Part shown: positions 52,886-60,889 of the stretch, piece after piece | Layout of the letters: each line of letters opens with the position of its first letter | Position numbering within the stretch: the stretch's first letter is position 1 | DNA from: Streptomyces sp. XD-27 | GTDB lineage: Bacteria; Actinomycetota; Actinomycetes; Streptomycetales; Streptomycetaceae | Direction: 5' to 3' | DNA: 64,000 bases | Assembly: GCF_030553055.1 (NCBI RefSeq) | Contig: NZ_CP130713.1 | Coordinates: forward strand, 2,480,001 to 2,544,000 | Translations under genes and position numbers: made by a program | Notes under the pieces: model-generated | The model's input: only the letters and a program-made list of their open reading frames with translations | Told to the model about the DNA's origin: nothing | The model's database searches: none

Positions 52886-53314
52886 TCAGGGGCGGACGTA
52901 GGGCCGGGTCATGATCTCCATGTTGTGGCCGTCCGGGTCGTCGAAGTACGCCCCGCGGCCACCGAACAGACGGTTGATCCGGCCGGGTTCGGTGTGGCTG
53001 GGGTCGGCGTAATAGGTGACCCCGACTGCCTCCAGACGGCCGATCATCGCGTCGAACTGCGCGTCGGGCACAAGGAACGCGTAGTGCTGCGACTGGATCG
53101 GCTCGTCCCTCATCTCGTAGTAGTCGAGCGTCACGCCGTTGCCGAGGTCGACGGGCACGAACGGCCCGAACGGAGCGCCGACCTCCAACCCCAGGATCGC
53201 GGCGATGAACTCGGCCGACAGGTGCCGGTCGCGGGCGTAGACGGCGGTGTGGTTGAGCTGGACGGCGGTCGTCGGCAGCTCGGATTCGTGCGCGTACTGC
53301 TGGTCGTGTGGCAT
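52886..53314 (-). CDS. VOC-family (glyoxalase/bleomycin-resistance fold) protein
   Basis: A 142-residue metalloprotein fold. LNHTAVYARDRHLSAEFIAAILGLEVG is the first beta-alpha-beta-beta unit with a metal-ligand His. HYAFLVPDAQFDAMIGRLEAVGV and RGAYFDDPDGHNMEIMTRPY form the second, with the terminal Glu ligand. ATG 53314 (MPHDQQYAHES) has GGAGAC nearby; the frame extends upstream without conserved sequence. It could be a dioxygenase, glyoxalase or resistance protein. The sequence does not decide. Confidence 0.88.
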   Translation of the reverse strand: MPHDQQYAHESELPTTAVQLNHTAVYARDRHLSAEFIAAILGLEVGAPFGPFVPVDLGNGVTLDYYEMRDEPIQSQHYAFLVPDAQFDAMIGRLEAVGVTYYADPSHTEPGRINRLFGGRGAYFDDPDGHNMEIMTRPYVRP

Positions 53315-53555
53315 AAGTGAGGTGTCTCCGGGTCTTCGGAATCCGCTGGGTGGGGCGCGCCGCACGCGGGCGCCGGGAGCAAAGACGCGGAGAAGGGGGC
53401 GGGCCTCTCACCCGCCTCGCGCTCACGCCGAGGCCGGGAACCTCACTCGTGTATGGCCCATGGCCGACCCGGCAGTCACCTGACCGACCTTAGGCCGACC
53501 TGGCTGGGGGTGTCCAGAGCGGCCATGCGCCAAGCGCACAACCCGCCGATATGAC

Positions 53556-53583
53556 GACGGTCCCCGTGATCACGGGGACCGTC
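53556..53583. terminator. 28-bp perfect palindrome downstream of the DUF397 gene
   Basis: GACGGTCCCCGTGA and its exact reverse complement meet head to head, 35 nt after the DUF397 stop on the minus strand. A second stem CCGTCCG/CGGACGG lies at about 53588-53616. They probably terminate the DUF397 transcript. The about 300-bp stretch from 53315 to 53617 holds no gene. Confidence 0.65.
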
Positions 53584-53617
53584 CCATCCGTCCGGATGCA
53601 GGATGCCGACGGACGGC

Positions 53618-53824
53618 TCAAGCAGGGAACTCCCCACGCTTGACGGCTGCGACGAACGACGACCAGCTGCCGGCCGAGAAGACCAGTGCCGGGCCGTGCG
53701 GGTCCTTACTGTCGCGGACGGGGACGACGTCACGGAAGTTGTCGGCAACTTCCAGGCAGTTGCCCCCCTGCCCGCTGTAGCTGCTCTTCCGCCAAGCCGC
53801 GCTCTCATGTTCCGGGGGGCACAT
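53618..53824 (-). CDS. DUF397 domain protein
   Basis: A 68-residue small protein of the DUF397 family. AWRKSSYSGQGGNCLEVA, VPVRDSKDPHGPALVFSAGSWSSFVAAVKRGEF is the complete family pattern. Streptomycetes carry many, usually just after an XRE regulator with a DUF5753 domain, as a regulator pair (BldB/WhiJ-like systems). Here the regulator upstream is only a remnant, so the pair is broken. Confidence 0.92.
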   Translation of the reverse strand: MCPPEHESAAWRKSSYSGQGGNCLEVADNFRDVVPVRDSKDPHGPALVFSAGSWSSFVAAVKRGEFPA

Positions 53825-53851
53825 CCCTCGCTGCCTCTCTGTCTCCTGCTG

Positions 53852-53987
53852 CTACAGCTCGCGCTGTATCCGGGCGATCAGATCGCGTGCAGGCACCCAC
53901 TCCCGCGCCGGTGACGGCGCAGGCCAGGGCGGCCGCCGCCACCCGCCCCGGACAGGCCCGCACTTCGGCGCCGAAGAGCCTGCGCAT
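53852..53987 (-). pseudogene. Possible remnant of the XRE regulator partnering DUF397
   Basis: On the minus strand, MRRLFGAEVRAC resembles the N-terminal start of XRE/DUF5753 regulators and ARDLIARIQREL followed by TAG (53852) resembles their C-terminal end. They are in different frames and only about 100 bp apart, as if the middle of the gene had been deleted. The position directly upstream of DUF397 is where the partner is expected. Low confidence. Confidence 0.3.
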
Positions 53988-54088
53988 ACCGGTCGCTCCG
54001 GCGAGCACGCGCAATGCCCAACTCCCCTCCCCTGAGCCGTCGATGGACCGGCTCGACGGACACGGTCGCGATCGACGCTACCGGCCCT

Positions 54089-54124
54089 CCCTTGGGCGGG
54101 CTCGATTTCGAGCCCGCCCAAGGG
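54089..54124. terminator. Perfect 16-bp hairpin ending the inositol operon
   Basis: The stem CCCTTGGGCGGGCTCG with its exact complement (54109-54124) closes an ATTT loop, 17 nt after the mmsA stop on the minus strand. It is the strongest terminator-like structure in the window. Confidence 0.85.
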
Positions 54125-54140
54125 CTGAGGAGGCGGCGAC

Positions 54141-55634
54141 TCAGTGGTTGCTGGGGAAGCCCAGGTTGATGCCGCTCTCGCTCGGGTCCGGCCAGCGGGT
54201 GGTGACGACCTTGCCGCGGGTGTAGAAGTGCACGCCGTCGTTGCCGTAGATGTGGTGGTCGCCGAAGAGGGAGTCCTTCCAGCCGCCGAAGGAGTGGTAG
54301 CCGACGGGGACCGGGATGGGGACGTTGACGCCGACCATGCCCGCTTCGACCTCCATCTGGAAGCGGCGGGCCGCGCCGCCGTCGCGGGTGAAGATGGCGG
54401 TGCCGTTGCCCCACTGGGAGCTGTTGATCAGCTCGATGGCCTCGTCGTACGTCTCGGCGCGGACGACGCACAGGACCGGGCCGAAGATCTCGTCGCGGTA
54501 GGCGTCGGCGGTCACCGGGACCTTGTCGAGCAGGGAGACACCGATGAAGAAGCCGTTCTCGTGGCCCGCCACCGTGTAGCCGGTGCCGTCCACGACGACC
54601 TCGGCGCCCTGGGCCGCCGCGCCGTGCACGTAACCCGCGACCTTGTCGCGGTGCTCGCGGGTGATGAGCGGGCCCATCTCGGAGGACGGGTCGGTGCCGG
54701 GGCCGATGCGCAGCCGGGCGGCGCGGTCGGCGATCTTCTTCACCAGGTCGTCGCCGATGTCGCCGACGGCGACGACGACGGAGACGGCCATGCAGCGCTC
54801 GCCCGCCGATCCGTAGGCGGCGTTGATGGCGTTGTCCGCGGCCACGTCCAGGTCGGCGTCGGGGAGCACCAGCATGTGGTTCTTGGCGCCGCCCAGGGCC
54901 TGTACGCGCTTGCCGTGCTCGACCGCCTTGGACTGGATGTACTTCGCGATGGGGGTCGAGCCGACGAAGCTGACGGCCGCCACGTCCGGGTGCTCCAGGA
55001 GGCGGTCCACGGCCACCTTGTCGCCGTTGACGACGTTGAGGACGCCGTCCGGGACGCCCGCCTCGGCGGCCAGCTCGGCGAGCAGGAAGGACGCGGACGG
55101 GTCCTTCTCGCTCGGCTTGAGTACGAAGGTGTTGCCGCAGGCGAGCGCGACGGGGAACATCCACAGCGGCACCATGGCCGGGAAGTTGAACGGGGTGATG
55201 CCCGCGACGACGCCCAGCGGCTGGCGGATCGAGGCGACGTCGACGCCGGTGGAGACCTCCGTGGACAGCTCGCCCTTCAGCTTGTGCGGGATGCCGCAGG
55301 CCAGCTCCACGATCTCCAGACCGCGGGCGACCTCGCCGAGCGCGTCGGAGTGCACCTTGCCGTGCTCGGCGGTGATCAGCGCGGCGATGTCGTCGCGGCG
55401 GGCGTGCAGCAGTTCGCGGTACCGGTACAGGATCGCGGTGCGCCTGGCCAGGGAGGTCCTGCCCCAGGTGCGGTGCGCCTCCTTGGCGGCGGCGACGGCG
55501 GCGTCGACCTCCTCGACGGAGGCGAGCGCCACGCGGGTGTCCTGGGCGCCGGTCGCCGGGTCGTAGACCGGGCCGAAGGTGCCGGACGCGCCCTCGACGG
55601 CCTTGCCGCCGATCCAGTGGTTGACGGTCTTCAT
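54141..55634 (-). CDS. mmsA: Methylmalonate-semialdehyde dehydrogenase (CoA-acylating), MmsA/IolA
   Basis: A 497-residue aldehyde dehydrogenase converting malonic/methylmalonic semialdehyde to acetyl/propionyl-CoA, the last step of inositol breakdown and part of valine catabolism. Catalytic Cys is in GSAGERCMAVSVVV, with ITPFNFPAMVPLWMFPVALACGN, KPSEKDPSAS and FVGSTPIAKYI. GERC with the preceding SAG is the MmsA-specific form. ATG 55634. It lies 51 bp after iolD on the same strand and is the last gene before the strong hairpin, so it is the end of the iol operon. Confidence 0.95.
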   Translation of the reverse strand: MKTVNHWIGGKAVEGASGTFGPVYDPATGAQDTRVALASVEEVDAAVAAAKEAHRTWGRTSLARRTAILYRYRELLHARRDDIAALITAEHGKVHSDALGEVARGLEIVELACGIPHKLKGELSTEVSTGVDVASIRQPLGVVAGITPFNFPAMVPLWMFPVALACGNTFVLKPSEKDPSASFLLAELAAEAGVPDGVLNVVNGDKVAVDRLLEHPDVAAVSFVGSTPIAKYIQSKAVEHGKRVQALGGAKNHMLVLPDADLDVAADNAINAAYGSAGERCMAVSVVVAVGDIGDDLVKKIADRAARLRIGPGTDPSSEMGPLITREHRDKVAGYVHGAAAQGAEVVVDGTGYTVAGHENGFFIGVSLLDKVPVTADAYRDEIFGPVLCVVRAETYDEAIELINSSQWGNGTAIFTRDGGAARRFQMEVEAGMVGVNVPIPVPVGYHSFGGWKDSLFGDHHIYGNDGVHFYTRGKVVTTRWPDPSESGINLGFPSNH

Positions 55635-55685
55635 ATGCGGGACCTTTCTGAGAAGTCCGGGAAGGGGCCGGGTGCGCGCGGGGCG

Positions 55686-57563
55686 CTACAGGTGGCGGCG
55701 GCGGCCGGCGGCCTGCCGGTCGTAGTCCTTGCGGGCCTGGACGGCGGCGGGGCGGGTGGCGGTCTGGGCGACGGGCACATCCCACCACGCCTGGGCGCCG
55801 GGCGCGCCCGGCACTGTGTCGGCCGTTTCGGTCTCCACATAGACACACGTGGGGCGGTCGGAGGCGCGTGCGGCGGCCAGGGCCTCGCGCAGTCCGGCCA
55901 CCGACTCCGCTCGGATGACCTCCATGCCCAGGCTGGCCGCGTTGGCCGCGAGATCCACCGGCAGCGGGTCGCCGGTGTAGGTCCCGTCGGCGGCGCGGAA
56001 GCGGTAGGCGGTGCCGAAGCGCTCGCCTCCAGTCTGCTCCGAGAGGCCGCCGATGGAGGCGTAGCCGTGGTTCTGGACGAGGACGACGTTGATGTTGACG
56101 CCCTCCTGGACCGCGGTGACGATCTCGGTCGGCATCATCAGGTACGTACCGTCGCCGACCAGCGCCCACACCGGGCGGTCGGGGGCGGCGAGCCGGGCGC
56201 CGATCGCGGCCGGGATCTCGTATCCCATGCAGGAGTAGCCGTATTCCAGGTGGTACTGCCGCCGGGACCGGGCGCGCCACAGCTTGTGCAGGTCGCCGGG
56301 GAGGGAGCCGGCGGCGTTGATGACGATGTCGGCGTCGCCGACGACGGCGTCCAGCGCGCCGAGCACCTGGGTCTGGCTGGGGCGTACGGTCGCGTCCTCG
56401 GCGGCGTACGCGGCGTCCACGAGGCGCTCCCAACGCTCCTTGCCCGCCCGGTACTCCGCCTCGTACGACTCCGCGACCCGGTGCCCGGCCAGCGCCTGGG
56501 TGAGGGCTTCGAGCCCGGCCCGGGCGTCGGCGACCAGGGCGGTGGCGCTGAGCTTGTGCGCGTCGAAGGCGGCGATGTTGAGGTTGACGAAGCGGACGCC
56601 GGGCTCGGCGAAGAGGGTGTTGGAGGCGGTGGTGAAGTCGGTGTAGCGGGTGCCGACGCCGATGACCAGGTCGGCGGTGCGGGCGAGGTCGTCGGCGACG
56701 GCGGTGCCGGTGTGGCCGATGCCGCCGACGTCGGCCGGGTGGTCGTGGCGCAGCGAGCCCTTGCCGGCCTGGGTGGAGGCGACGGGCATGCCGGTGGTGT
56801 CGACGAGCGCGTGCAGCGCCTCCTCCGCCTCGCTGTGGTGGATGCCGCCGCCCGCGACGATCAGGGGCCGGTGGGCGGCGCGGATCTCGTGGACGGCGTG
56901 GGCGAGCGCGGCGGTGTCGGGGGCCGGGCGGCGTACGTGCCAGACGCGGTCGGCGAAGAACTCCTCGGGCCAGTCGAAGGCTTCGGCCTGGACGTCCTGC
57001 GGGAGGGCGAGGGTGACGGCGCCGGTGTCGACCGGGTCGGCCAGGACGCGCATCGCCTGGAGCGCGGCGGGGATGAGCGCTTCGGGCCGTACGACGCGGT
57101 CGAAGTAGCGGGAGACCGGGCGCAGCGCGTCGTTGACGGAGACATCGCCCGCGTACGGCACTTCGAGCTGCTGGAGGACCGGGTCGGCGGGGCGGGTGGC
57201 GAAGGTGTCGCCGGGCAGCAGCAGGACGGGCAGGTGGTTGATGGTGGCGAGCGCGGCACCGGTGACGAGGTTGGTGGCGCCGGGGCCGATGGAGGTGGTG
57301 ACGGCCTGCGCGGAGAGCCGGTCGCGCTGGCGGGCGTAGCCGACGGCCGCGTGCACCATGGCCTGTTCGTTGCGGCCCTGGAGGTACGGCAGGGTGTCCG
57401 GGCCCGACTCCAGCAGGGCCTGGCCGAGTCCCGCGACGTTGCCGTGGCCGAAGATGCCCCAGCAGGCGGTGATCAGGCGGTGGCGCCGGCCGTCACGCTC
57501 GGTGTACTGGTGGCCCAGGAACTCGACCAGGGCCTGGGCGACGGTGAGCCGTCGAGTCGTCAT
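55686..57563 (-). CDS. iolD: 3D-(3,5/4)-trihydroxycyclohexane-1,2-dione hydrolase (IolD)
   Basis: Thiamine-diphosphate enzyme of 625 residues that opens the ring of the dione to 5-deoxy-glucuronate. N-terminal domain: ACWGIFGHGNVAGLGQAL, GRNEQAMVHAAVGYARQRDRL and TSIGPGATNLVTGAALA (Glu activating ThDP in RNEQ). C-terminal: LEYGYSCMGYEIPAAIGA, LVGDGTYLMMPTEIVTAVQEGVNINVVLVQNHGY, which is the GDG...N ThDP motif. ATG 57563 overlaps the iolB stop (ATGA). The C-terminal tail is basic (DYDRQAAGRRRHL). Normal length for IolD. Confidence 0.95.
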   Translation of the reverse strand: MTTRRLTVAQALVEFLGHQYTERDGRRHRLITACWGIFGHGNVAGLGQALLESGPDTLPYLQGRNEQAMVHAAVGYARQRDRLSAQAVTTSIGPGATNLVTGAALATINHLPVLLLPGDTFATRPADPVLQQLEVPYAGDVSVNDALRPVSRYFDRVVRPEALIPAALQAMRVLADPVDTGAVTLALPQDVQAEAFDWPEEFFADRVWHVRRPAPDTAALAHAVHEIRAAHRPLIVAGGGIHHSEAEEALHALVDTTGMPVASTQAGKGSLRHDHPADVGGIGHTGTAVADDLARTADLVIGVGTRYTDFTTASNTLFAEPGVRFVNLNIAAFDAHKLSATALVADARAGLEALTQALAGHRVAESYEAEYRAGKERWERLVDAAYAAEDATVRPSQTQVLGALDAVVGDADIVINAAGSLPGDLHKLWRARSRRQYHLEYGYSCMGYEIPAAIGARLAAPDRPVWALVGDGTYLMMPTEIVTAVQEGVNINVVLVQNHGYASIGGLSEQTGGERFGTAYRFRAADGTYTGDPLPVDLAANAASLGMEVIRAESVAGLREALAAARASDRPTCVYVETETADTVPGAPGAQAWWDVPVAQTATRPAAVQARKDYDRQAAGRRRHL

Positions 57564-58525
57564 CGGGCGTCTCCGGAAGGGGCGGTGGGGGCTTCGTAGA
57601 GGGGCAGTCGGGGGTCCACGGGCTGGTCGGGCCAGGTGGCGCGGATCCAGGCGTGTTCGGGGTGGTCGCAGATCAGCCAGGCGCGTTCCGCCGCCGGTCC
57701 GGCCATGACGTTGAGGTAGTACATGGTGTGGCCGGGGGCGGCGATGGACGGGCCGTGCCAGCCGTCGGGGATGAGGACGGTGTCGCCGGTGCGGACCTCG
57801 GCGAGGACGTCGGTGCCCCTGCCCCGGCCGGACGGGGAGACGCGCTGGTAGCCGACGCCCTCGGTGCCGTGGGCCTCGGCGATCTCGAAGTAGTAGATCT
57901 CCTCCAGCTCGCTCTCCTCGCCCGGTCGGCACTCGTCGTGCTTGTGCGGCGGGTAGGAGGACCAGTTGCCGCCGGGGGTGAGGACCTCGACGGCGATGAG
58001 CCTGTCGCATTCGAAGGCCCCCACCGCGCCGAAGTTGTTGACCTGGCGGGAGCAGGTGCCGGCGCCGCGCAGCTCGACGGGGACGGCGGAGGCCGGTCCG
58101 TACCGGGCGGGCAGCCGCCGCTCGCACCGGGCGCCGGTCAGGGCGAAGCGGCCGCCCGCGGTGCTGGTGATCGCCGCCTCGGTGTCGCGCGGCAGGTACG
58201 CGAAGTCGGTGACACCGCTGAAGACGTCGGCGCGGCCGTGCAGGTCGAAGGTCTCGCCGTCGGCGGCGACGGTGCAACCGCCGCTGAGCGGCAGCACGAT
58301 CCACTCGCTGTCGCCGGTGGCGAAGGCGTGCGTGCCGCCGGGCGGGAGCTCCAGGACGCGCAGCGACGAGTAGCCCCAGCCGGCCCGCTCCGGGTCGATG
58401 TCCACGGCGTACGGGCCGGCGGCCGCCTTGCCCGCCGGCAGATGGAAGTCGGCGTTCGATTGCGCGGTGGGCTTCGGGGTGCTCTGGGTGGGCTTCGTGG
58501 TGCTCTTCGTGGTGCTTGAGGTCAT
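57560..58525 (-). CDS. iolB: 5-deoxy-glucuronate isomerase (IolB)
   Basis: Bicupin isomerase of 321 residues that converts 5-deoxy-glucuronate to 2-deoxy-5-keto-gluconate. AGWGYSSLRVLELPPGGTHAF, SGGCTVAADGETFDLHGRADVF and GNWSSYPPHKHDECRPGEESELEEIYYFEI are diagnostic: PPHKH and EEIYY supply the metal ligands. VLIPDGWHGPSIAAPGHTMYYLNVMAGP also matches. The N-terminus has a Ser/Thr/Lys-rich tail of 24 residues with a TTKSTTKPTQSTPKPT repeat, probably disordered. ATG 58525. It is 28 bp from the preceding aldolase-like gene. Confidence 0.95.
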   Translation of the reverse strand: MTSSTTKSTTKPTQSTPKPTAQSNADFHLPAGKAAAGPYAVDIDPERAGWGYSSLRVLELPPGGTHAFATGDSEWIVLPLSGGCTVAADGETFDLHGRADVFSGVTDFAYLPRDTEAAITSTAGGRFALTGARCERRLPARYGPASAVPVELRGAGTCSRQVNNFGAVGAFECDRLIAVEVLTPGGNWSSYPPHKHDECRPGEESELEEIYYFEIAEAHGTEGVGYQRVSPSGRGRGTDVLAEVRTGDTVLIPDGWHGPSIAAPGHTMYYLNVMAGPAAERAWLICDHPEHAWIRATWPDQPVDPRLPLYEAPTAPSGDAR

Positions 58526-58553
58526 GGCGTGAGTCTTCCCTGGTCCGGTTCTC

Positions 58554-59432
58554 TCAGAGCAGGCCGACGGCGGTGTCGACGGCGTTCTCGACGGTGCCTT
58601 GCGCCGGGTAGAGCAGCGAGCGCCCGACGACGAGGCCCTGGACGGTGGGCAGCCGCAGCGCCTTGCGCCACTTCTCGTACACCTCGTCCTGGTCGGCGCC
58701 GGAGTCGCCGCCGAGGAGCACCGCGGGCAGGGTGGAGGTCTCCATCACGGCCGCCATCGCGTCGGGGTCGTCGGTGACCGGCACCTTCAGCCAGGTGTAT
58801 GCGGAGGTGCCGCCCAGTCCGGACGCGATGGCGATGGAGTGGGTGACGGCCTGGGCGCTCAGGTCGTTCGTGACCTTGCCGCCGACCCGGCGGGAGATGA
58901 ACGGCTCGACGAAGACGGGCAGCCGGTGTGCGGCCATCTCGTCGATGGCGCGGGCGGCGGCCTCCAGGGTCGTGAGCGAGCCCGGGTCCTGGTAGTCGAT
59001 GCGCAGCAGCAGCTTGCCCGCGTCGAAGCGGAGCCGGGTGAGGTCCTGGGGGCGGTGGCCGGTGAAGCGGTCGTCGAGTTCGAAGGCGGCTCCGGCGAGA
59101 CCGCCGCGGTTCATGGAGCCGACGACGACCTTGTCGTCGAGGGCGCCGAGCAGCAGCAGGTCCTCCAGGATGTCGGCGGTGGCGAGGACGCCGTCGACGC
59201 CGGGCCGGGAGAGCGCGCGGCACAGCCGTTCCAGCAGGTCGAACCGGTTGGCCATGGCCAGTCCGCGGTCCCCGACGGCGAGCGCGCCGCGCGCGGGGTG
59301 GTCGGCGGCGACGATCATCAGCCGCCCGCTGTCGCCGATGAGAGGGCGTCTGGCCCGGCGGGCGGCGGCCTCGGCGATGGCCTCGGGGTGCCGGGCGCGC
59401 ACCGTGACGAGGTCGGAGATGCTGATGCTCAA
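58554..59432 (-). CDS. Cgl0159-type (beta/alpha)8 protein, probable 2-deoxy-5-keto-6-phosphogluconate aldolase
   Basis: A 292-residue class I aldolase-like protein. LMIVAADHPARGALAVGD, GVDGVLATADILEDLLLLGALDDKVVVGSMNRGGLAG, LLLRIDYQDPGSLTTLEAAARAI, ASGLGGTSAYTWLKVPV and VLLGGDSGADQDEVYEKW match the Corynebacterium Cgl0159 family found in iol clusters. It probably replaces IolJ, splitting the phosphorylated keto-gluconate to malonic semialdehyde and DHAP (inference). Lys in WLKVPV is the Schiff-base candidate. The start is TTG 59432 (MSISISDLVTVRARHPEAI). It lies between iolC and iolB with a repeat-filled gap upstream. Confidence 0.82.
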   Translation of the reverse strand: MSISISDLVTVRARHPEAIAEAAARRARRPLIGDSGRLMIVAADHPARGALAVGDRGLAMANRFDLLERLCRALSRPGVDGVLATADILEDLLLLGALDDKVVVGSMNRGGLAGAAFELDDRFTGHRPQDLTRLRFDAGKLLLRIDYQDPGSLTTLEAAARAIDEMAAHRLPVFVEPFISRRVGGKVTNDLSAQAVTHSIAIASGLGGTSAYTWLKVPVTDDPDAMAAVMETSTLPAVLLGGDSGADQDEVYEKWRKALRLPTVQGLVVGRSLLYPAQGTVENAVDTAVGLL

Positions 59433-59494
59433 GGGGTCCTCGCATTCGCGATGTCGTCGGATCCATGGGACCGCGGGTTCCGGGAACGGGGCCG

Positions 59495-59592
59495 GAATCG
59501 GGATCAGGGATCCGGGATCCGGGATCCGGGTGCGGAATCGAGATCCGGTCTCCGGGATCCGGAATCCGGGTTCGGGTCCGGGGATCGAAGTC
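59495..59592. repeat. GGGATCCGG-type tandem repeats between iolC and the aldolase gene
   Basis: About ten degenerate copies of GG(G/A)ATC(C)GG fill most of the 192-bp gap, the densest at 59508-59530. Because the unit contains GGATCC it can form many alternative hairpins, so it may act as an RNA processing or attenuation site inside the operon. A short related run occurs at 39888-39912. Confidence 0.7.
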
Positions 59593-59624
59593 CGGGGGGT
59601 CGGTGGGGGTCGGAGCCGTGCGGG

Positions 59625-60584
59625 TCAGCGGTGGTCCGCGAGAAGCTCCTCGACCTCGGCGGCGGTGGGCATCGCGGAGGAGCAGGCCAGGCGGGAGGCG
59701 ACGATGGCGCCGGCCGCGTTGGCGTAGCGCATGACGCGCTCCAGATCCCAGCCCGACAGCAGTCCGTGGCACAGGGCACCGCCGAAGGAGTCGCCCGCGC
59801 CGAGTCCGTTGACGACGTCGACGGGCACGGGCGGGACCTCGGCGGTGGTGCCGTCGCGGTGGACGGCGAGCACGCCCTTGGGCCCTTGCTTGACGACGGC
59901 GAGTTCGACGCCCGCGTCGAGCAGCGCCTCGGCGCAGGCCGCGGGCTCCCGTGCGCCGGTGGCGATCTCGCATTCGTCGACGTTGCCGACGGCTACGGTG
60001 GCGTGCCGCAGCGCCTGGGCGTAGTACGGGCGCGCCTGGGCGGGGTCGGCCCAGAACATGGGGCGCCAGTCGAGGTCGAAGACGGTGGTGCCCGCTTTCG
60101 CGCGCGCCGCGAGAGCGTCCAGCGTCGCCCCCCGGCTGGGCTCCTCGCACAGCCCCGTACCCGTCATCCAGAAGATCCGGGCGGCGCGGATCGCTCGGAG
60201 GTCGAGCTCGTCGCCGCGGATCTCCAGGTCGGGCGCCGGTCGGCGGTAGAAGTAGAGGGGGAAGTCGTCGGGCGGGAAGATCTCGCAGAAGGTGACCGGG
60301 GTGGGGTACTCCGGCACCGGGGTCACCCAGCGGTCGTCCACGCCGAACCCGCGCAGCGCCTGGTGGAGATAGTCGCCGAAGGGGTCCGCCCCGGTACGGG
60401 TGATCACCGCTGTGCGGCGGCCCAGGCGGGCGGCGGCCACGGCGACGTTGGTCGCCGAACCGCCGAGGAACTTCCCGAACGTCTCGACCTGAGGCAGCGG
60501 GACGCCGGTCTGGAGCGGATAGATGTCCACCCCGATCCGACCCATGGTGATCAGGTCGTACGCCTCGTCGTACGGCTCGCTCAT
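59625..60584 (-). CDS. iolC: 5-dehydro-2-deoxygluconokinase (IolC), PfkB family
   Basis: A 319-residue ribokinase-fold kinase that phosphorylates 2-deoxy-5-keto-gluconate. GRIGVDIYPLQTGVPLPQVETFGKFLGGSATNVAVAAARLG is the N-terminal PfkB motif. VVNGLGAGDSFGGALCHGLL holds the catalytic Asp in GAGD. VFDLDWRPMFW is typical of IolC. ATG 60584 has GAAGGGG close upstream; the frame is open further but without coding character. It is first in the catabolic operon iolC - aldolase - iolB - iolD - mmsA, behind a near-consensus promoter. Confidence 0.94.
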   Translation of the reverse strand: MSEPYDEAYDLITMGRIGVDIYPLQTGVPLPQVETFGKFLGGSATNVAVAAARLGRRTAVITRTGADPFGDYLHQALRGFGVDDRWVTPVPEYPTPVTFCEIFPPDDFPLYFYRRPAPDLEIRGDELDLRAIRAARIFWMTGTGLCEEPSRGATLDALAARAKAGTTVFDLDWRPMFWADPAQARPYYAQALRHATVAVGNVDECEIATGAREPAACAEALLDAGVELAVVKQGPKGVLAVHRDGTTAEVPPVPVDVVNGLGAGDSFGGALCHGLLSGWDLERVMRYANAAGAIVASRLACSSAMPTAAEVEELLADHR

Positions 60585-60660
60585 GCCTGCCCCTTCGTTC
60601 CGTTCTGGGTGCCCGCTCCTCCGTACGGGATGCGCGCTCCTCCGTGCTGGACGCCCACCA

Positions 60661-60689
60661 GATCTAGACCCACGGACACCCACTGTCAA
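60661..60689 (-). promoter_or_regulatory. Sigma-70-type promoter of the iolC operon
   Basis: On the minus strand -35 TTGACA (60689-60684), a 17-bp spacer and -10 TAGATC (60666-60661) give one of the best consensus matches in the window. The transcript would start near 60654, leaving a leader of about 70 nt before iolC. Confidence 0.75.
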
Positions 60690-60693
60690 GCAT

Positions 60694-60779
60694 TTGTCAT
60701 TACATTCTGACGTCCGGACCCGATGACCCCTGACCGCGTTATCGCGTTGTTACGTCCGGATGAACTGTTGTCATGACAA
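60694..60779. promoter_or_regulatory. Two operator-like sites TTGTCATNACAW between iolC and the sugar transporter
   Basis: TTGTCATGACAA (60768-60779) is a perfect 12-bp palindrome. TTGTCATTACAT (60694-60705) matches it at 10 of 12 positions and sits just upstream of the iolC -35. The shape TTGT-N4-ACAA resembles GntR-family sites. A TTGACA hexamer also lies at 60784-60789 on the plus strand beside the first copy, possibly the transporter -35. One regulator could repress both divergent units in the absence of inositol. No regulator gene is in the window. Confidence 0.6.
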
Positions 60780-60889
60780 AGTCTTGACAGCCCACCGCCC
60801 CAGGGAGTTGGCTCCCGGTCAGCAACGGCCGAGTCAGGCCAGTGACATCTGACGAAACAGGCCAGTCACATCTGAGAGGTGCAGGACCG

